8,695 nucleotides of DNA from CAYMSF01 sp964542255 (GTDB lineage Bacteria; Verrucomicrobiota; Lentisphaeria; Victivallales; Victivallaceae). Position 1 is the first letter of the stretch. Every line of letters starts with the position of its first letter. Below, one piece after another: positions 5,400 through 8,695 of this stretch. Made by a program: the position numbers and the translations under genes. Location of the stretch: NCBI GenBank assembly GCA_964542255.1, contig CAZITV010000097.1:1-8695 (forward strand). Reading direction: 5' to 3'. The notes below the pieces were generated by a model. It searched no databases and was not told the DNA's origin. It saw only the letters and a list, made by a program, of their open reading frames with translations.

Positions 5400-7721
5400 T
5401 TTGATTTTAGCGGCAGCGATAACCGCCTGCCCATAAGCTATCCCGCCATCGTTGGGCGGCAGCCGGCGGTGCAGCAAAACATTCAAACCCAGCGCACGAA
5501 GTTTTTGCAGGAGTATTTCCGTCAGCAGTAGATTTTGAAATACCCCGCCGCTTAACGCTATGGTACTAACCTTACTGTATTCAACTTGAGCTAGAGCAAA
5601 TTCAACCATAACCACCGCGGCATCCGCTACGGCAACGTGAAAATTGTACGCCGCCACGGCAGCAGTTTCAGGGTTGAGCTGCAGCAGCGCTTCACCAGCA
5701 GCAAATAGCTGCATCCAATCCACCTGCATTAAACCACCAATTTCAGCAGCTTGAAAGATTTTTTCCGGCAAGACCAGTTGCTCTCCACGATAACGGCGGG
5801 CAGCAGCTTCGAGTCGGATTGCCGCCTGCCCTTCGTATGTAATCTTTTCCGGAGCAAGTTTCAGAAGCATCGCCGCCGCGTCAAACAATCTCCCGGCAGA
5901 ATGTGTCAAAGGCGCATTGATTTTTTTATTGATTTGCAGTTGCCAGGCGGCAATCTGCTCCGGCGTAACATCAGGATAATGACGGCAAATGACATCCGGA
6001 ACAATACCGGCGGCAATCAATCGTGCCGCCAACTGCCGGATAGGCTGCCGCACTGCGGCATCGCCGCCGGGCAGCGCACTGGCACGGAATGTCGCCAGCC
6101 GTATATAATCAGCATAGTCGGCATAGAGCAATTCCGCGCCCCAACTCGTTCCATCGGCGCCGTACCCTGCCCCGTCAAACACCAGCGCCAAGCCGGCAGT
6201 TACGCCATGTTCAGCCAGGCATGAAACCGCGTGAGCATGATGATGCTGTACCCGCTGCAGCGGTATCCGCAAATCCGCCGCAAACTTTTCACCGTACCGC
6301 ACCGACAACATATCCGGATGTAAATCTACTGCTGCCACCTGCGGAATCAATCTGATAAAACTGCTGAGATTCGCAGCAGTTTTTACAAAAAAATCAAATA
6401 CCGGCGGATTTTCCAGGTCGCCAATATAAGGCGAGACCAACACTTCAGCGCCGGAAGAAGCCGCAACACAGTTTTTCAAATCGGCTCCGAACGCAACAAC
6501 GGCAGGAAGCTTATCCATGCCGGGTATATTCAGCGGCTGCGGGGCATAACCACGGGCGCGCCGCCAGAGCTGAGGCAGTGAATCTGTTATCACCGCGACT
6601 GAATCATCGTTGCGCAGCATAATTTCCCGGTTGTGAAATAGAAAATAATCAGCGATTCCACCCAGCGCGGTTACGGCTTCCTGATTTGACAAGGCAATCG
6701 GTTCACCACCGCGGTTCCCGCTCGTGGCAATCAGCACGGCATTGGAATCATATTCAAACAGCAGTTGATGCAGCGGCGTATAAGGCAGCATCCAGCCCAA
6801 AGTAGCCGTATCCGGACTGATTAAATCAATTGGCAAATCGCCGTATTCCGCCTGCACCGGCAGAATCACCGCCGGCGCCGCAGGTGATTTCAACAGTTGC
6901 TCTGCCGCAGCAGAAATATGACAATAACGGCTAATCACCGCAGTACTCACCGCCATCAACGCAAAGGGTTTATCCGGACGGCGTTTCCGACGGCGCAGTT
7001 CACTAACAGCAGCACAGTTGAAGGCGTTGGCGAGCAGTTGAAATCCGCCGATACCGCGCATGGCAATGACAGCGCCCTGCTGTAACGCCGCAGCAGCGGC
7101 CTGGAGCGGATTTTCAACCGGTAAAACGTTTCCGGAAATATCAGTGAACTGAATTTGCGGACCGCATTCCGGGCAGGCAATAGTTTCCGCGTGAAACCTG
7201 CGGTCGGCTGGATTGGAGTATTCATCCTGACAGTAGCGGCATAATGGAAACGCTGCCATGGTGGTGTTGGCTCGGTCATAAGGCAAATGTTTAATCACCG
7301 TATAGCGCGGGCCGCAATTAACGCAGGTGGCGAACGGGTGGTGATAACGGCGGTTTTCCGGATCGAGAATTTCACGGCGGCAATCCGGGCATAACGCCAA
7401 ATCTGCAGGAATGGTTACGGTGCTGGTTTCACTGTTGACGCTGTAATAAATCTGAAAATCGGTCAAAGAGCACTGGGTGATGGCAATCTTTTCAATTACC
7501 ACGATATTAGCGATTCTGGCGTTAGGCGGCGGTGCCAAACGCACTGCCGCAATAAATGCGTCCAGCTGAACCGACTCGCCTTCGAGGCAAAGCCAAACCC
7601 CGTCGCTGCGGTTGCTGACCCATCCGGAAAGCCGCTGTGCCGTTGCCAAGCGGTAAAGATAGGGACGGAAACCCACACCCTGGACAATTCCGGTAATCTG
7701 ATAAATAATTTTGCAGAGCAT
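5385..7721 (-). CDS. hypF: [NiFe]-hydrogenase maturation carbamoyltransferase HypF
   Basis: HypF uses carbamoyl phosphate and ATP to carbamoylate the C-terminal cysteine of HypE, which becomes the CN ligands of the NiFe active site. All four modules are complete in 778 residues. The acylphosphatase domain (1 to about 90) has GIVQGVGFRP (11-20) with R19, and N37. Two zinc fingers have C111/C114, C133/C136, C161/C164 and C183/C186, in the classic spacing of 18, 24 and 18 residues. The YrdC-like domain (about 203-390) has KRRPDKPFALM (246-256), TSGNRGGEPI and RNDDSV. The Kae1-like domain has HHHAH (493-497), FDGAGYGADGTSWGAE (515-530), LSGGVFQN (723-730) and PPNDGGIAYGQ. GGGA 6 nt before the ATG supports the start. 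It lies 29 bp downstream of purU on the same strand, probably co-transcribed. No other hyp gene or hydrogenase gene is in the window. Confidence 0.97.
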   Translation of the reverse strand: MLCKIIYQITGIVQGVGFRPYLYRLATAQRLSGWVSNRSDGVWLCLEGESVQLDAFIAAVRLAPPPNARIANIVVIEKIAITQCSLTDFQIYYSVNSETSTVTIPADLALCPDCRREILDPENRRYHHPFATCVNCGPRYTVIKHLPYDRANTTMAAFPLCRYCQDEYSNPADRRFHAETIACPECGPQIQFTDISGNVLPVENPLQAAAAALQQGAVIAMRGIGGFQLLANAFNCAAVSELRRRKRRPDKPFALMAVSTAVISRYCHISAAAEQLLKSPAAPAVILPVQAEYGDLPIDLISPDTATLGWMLPYTPLHQLLFEYDSNAVLIATSGNRGGEPIALSNQEAVTALGGIADYFLFHNREIMLRNDDSVAVITDSLPQLWRRARGYAPQPLNIPGMDKLPAVVAFGADLKNCVAASSGAEVLVSPYIGDLENPPVFDFFVKTAANLSSFIRLIPQVAAVDLHPDMLSVRYGEKFAADLRIPLQRVQHHHAHAVSCLAEHGVTAGLALVFDGAGYGADGTSWGAELLYADYADYIRLATFRASALPGGDAAVRQPIRQLAARLIAAGIVPDVICRHYPDVTPEQIAAWQLQINKKINAPLTHSAGRLFDAAAMLLKLAPEKITYEGQAAIRLEAAARRYRGEQLVLPEKIFQAAEIGGLMQVDWMQLFAAGEALLQLNPETAAVAAYNFHVAVADAAVVMVEFALAQVEYSKVSTIALSGGVFQNLLLTEILLQKLRALGLNVLLHRRLPPNDGGIAYGQAVIAAAKIKSGFR

Positions 7722-7750
7722 GATGGTTCCCGGTAAAAATGCCGTGCAGA

Positions 7751-8605
7751 TTACTTTGAAAAAACAATAGTACGGCAGCCGGAAGTGATAATACGGTGCT
7801 CCAAATGAGCTTTGACGGCACGGGTAAGCACCCGCCGTTCAATATCCTTGCCGATGCGTTTTAGTTCCGGCGGCTCGTCTTCGTGGGAGATGCGTTCAAC
7901 ATCCTGCTCAATAATCGGACCTTCGTCTAAATCTTCCGTCGCATAGTGCGCGGTGGCGCCGATCATTTTGACTCCCCTTTCCCAGGCGCGGCGGTATGGG
8001 TCTGCGCCCTTGAATCCGGGTAGAAACGCATGATGAATGTTGATAATTCTGCCGGGATATTTGGCAATGAAGCTGGTGGAAAGAATCTGCATATAACGTG
8101 CCAGCACAATCAAATCGATATGATGTTTATCCAGTAAATCAGCAGCGGTCTGTTCCTGCGCCTCGCGGGTGGCAGCGGTAACCGGAATGCAGTAAAACGG
8201 TACCCGGAACTTGTCTGCGACATATTCCAATTCGGGATGATTCCCGATAATAAGCGGAATTTCGCAATGCAGGTCGCCTTCATTGCGGTGCACCAGCAAA
8301 TCATAGAGGCAGTGTGAAGCCTTGGAAACCATAACTGCAACTTTTTGAACGTAGTCTGAATAATGCGCTGCCCAGAATAGATTTAATTTTGCGGCGAACT
8401 CGGCAAATTCCTTTTCGAGCACCCGTTTGGTTATCGTGGTATCGGATAAATCCAGCTTAATCCGCATAAAATATTTGTTTTCAAAAACATCCGTATATTG
8501 CTGGCAATGCAGAATATTAAAACCATGTGAATAAAAAAAGGTGGTAATGCTGGAAAGTAACCCTTTCCGGTCCGGACATTGTATCAAAAAAATTGCATGT
8601 TTCAT
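7751..8605 (-). CDS. purU: Formyltetrahydrofolate deformylase
   Basis: The enzyme hydrolyses 10-formyl-tetrahydrofolate to formate and tetrahydrofolate, balancing the one-carbon pool and supplying formate. The 284 residues match the family (about 280 in E. coli). An N-terminal ACT domain (about 1-80) starts with IQCPDRKGLLSSIT, the usual site of control by methionine and glycine in characterised members. The formyltransferase-fold domain has GNHPELEYVADKFRVPFYCIPV-like sequence around 121-142, then NIHHAFLPGFKGADPY (189-204) and IGATAHYATEDLDEGPII (215-232). The catalytic triad expected from PurN/PurU is present as N189, H191 and D227. A GGAG 6 nt before the ATG (positions 8612-8615 on the opposite strand) fixes the start. 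It is the first gene of the leftward pair with hypF. Confidence 0.95.
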   Translation of the reverse strand: MKHAIFLIQCPDRKGLLSSITTFFYSHGFNILHCQQYTDVFENKYFMRIKLDLSDTTITKRVLEKEFAEFAAKLNLFWAAHYSDYVQKVAVMVSKASHCLYDLLVHRNEGDLHCEIPLIIGNHPELEYVADKFRVPFYCIPVTAATREAQEQTAADLLDKHHIDLIVLARYMQILSTSFIAKYPGRIINIHHAFLPGFKGADPYRRAWERGVKMIGATAHYATEDLDEGPIIEQDVERISHEDEPPELKRIGKDIERRVLTRAVKAHLEHRIITSGCRTIVFSK

Positions 8606-8650
8606 TTTTCGCTCCGTATTCTTAACCGTTCCAGAATCCGTAACCTGCCG

Positions 8651-8680
8651 ATAATAAAAAATATTCTGATGTTATACCAA
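8651..8680 (-). promoter_or_regulatory. Weak candidate promoter for purU-hypF
   Basis: Reading leftward, TGGTATAAC (8679-8671) resembles an extended -10 element; its -35 would fall at or beyond the window edge. Alternatively TTGGTA (8680-8675) is followed after 18 bp by TATTAT (8656-8651). Either would give a short leader of about 40 to 60 nt. The choice between them cannot be made from the sequence, and any upstream neighbour lies outside the window. Confidence 0.3.
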
Positions 8681-8695
8681 TTTGCAATCATTGAT

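Noticed and set aside
5751..6224. 157-residue + strand open frame inside hypF.
   Set aside because: It is antisense to the conserved Kae1-like domain of HypF, without family similarity or a convincing ribosome binding site.

Overview
The window is dense bacterial chromosome with two convergent gene blocks. The + strand block (283-5399) is a four-gene assimilatory sulfate-reduction operon: cysH (APS reductase), cysD and cysN (the two ATP sulfurylase subunits) and a siroheme/[4Fe-4S] sulfite reductase. The - strand block (8605 down to 5385) is purU (formyl-tetrahydrofolate deformylase) followed by hypF ([NiFe]-hydrogenase maturation carbamoyltransferase). The last codons of the sulfite reductase gene and of hypF overlap by 15 bp, tail to tail. 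No RNA gene, insertion sequence, CRISPR array or phage gene was seen.

Region by region: 1-282 is non-coding. It has a moderately GC-rich left part containing three degenerate 9-bp units (25-51), and a very AT-rich right part with a plausible sigma70-type promoter (about 162-191), a 10-bp direct repeat and an 8-bp inverted repeat ahead of the cysH ribosome binding site. Gaps inside the cys operon are 2 to 26 bp, each with its own Shine-Dalgarno sequence. purU and hypF are separated by 29 bp. The last 90 bp (8606-8695) hold the purU ribosome binding site and weak promoter-like elements reading leftward.

How the genes work together: CysDN makes APS from sulfate and ATP, driven by GTP hydrolysis. 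CysH carries the four iron-sulfur cysteines of the APS-reducing subtype and takes APS directly to sulfite. The sulfite reductase then makes sulfide, probably with electrons from ferredoxin because no CysJ-like flavoprotein is present. APS kinase and PAPS are not needed on this route. In agreement with that, the C-terminal third of CysN is recognisably an APS kinase domain that has lost its Walker A lysine, its DGDN motif and most of its substrate lid. This CysN fused to a dead CysC is the most interesting feature of the window.

Organism: the set points to a bacterium with anaerobic or hydrogen metabolism (HypF) that can grow on sulfate as its sulfur source. The middling GC content, the CysN-CysC type fusion and the upstream CTCCGTG-type repeat would fit a PVC-group lineage such as Lentisphaerota/Verrucomicrobiota. 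That is a guess from impression, not from any comparison, and other Gram-negative phyla are possible.
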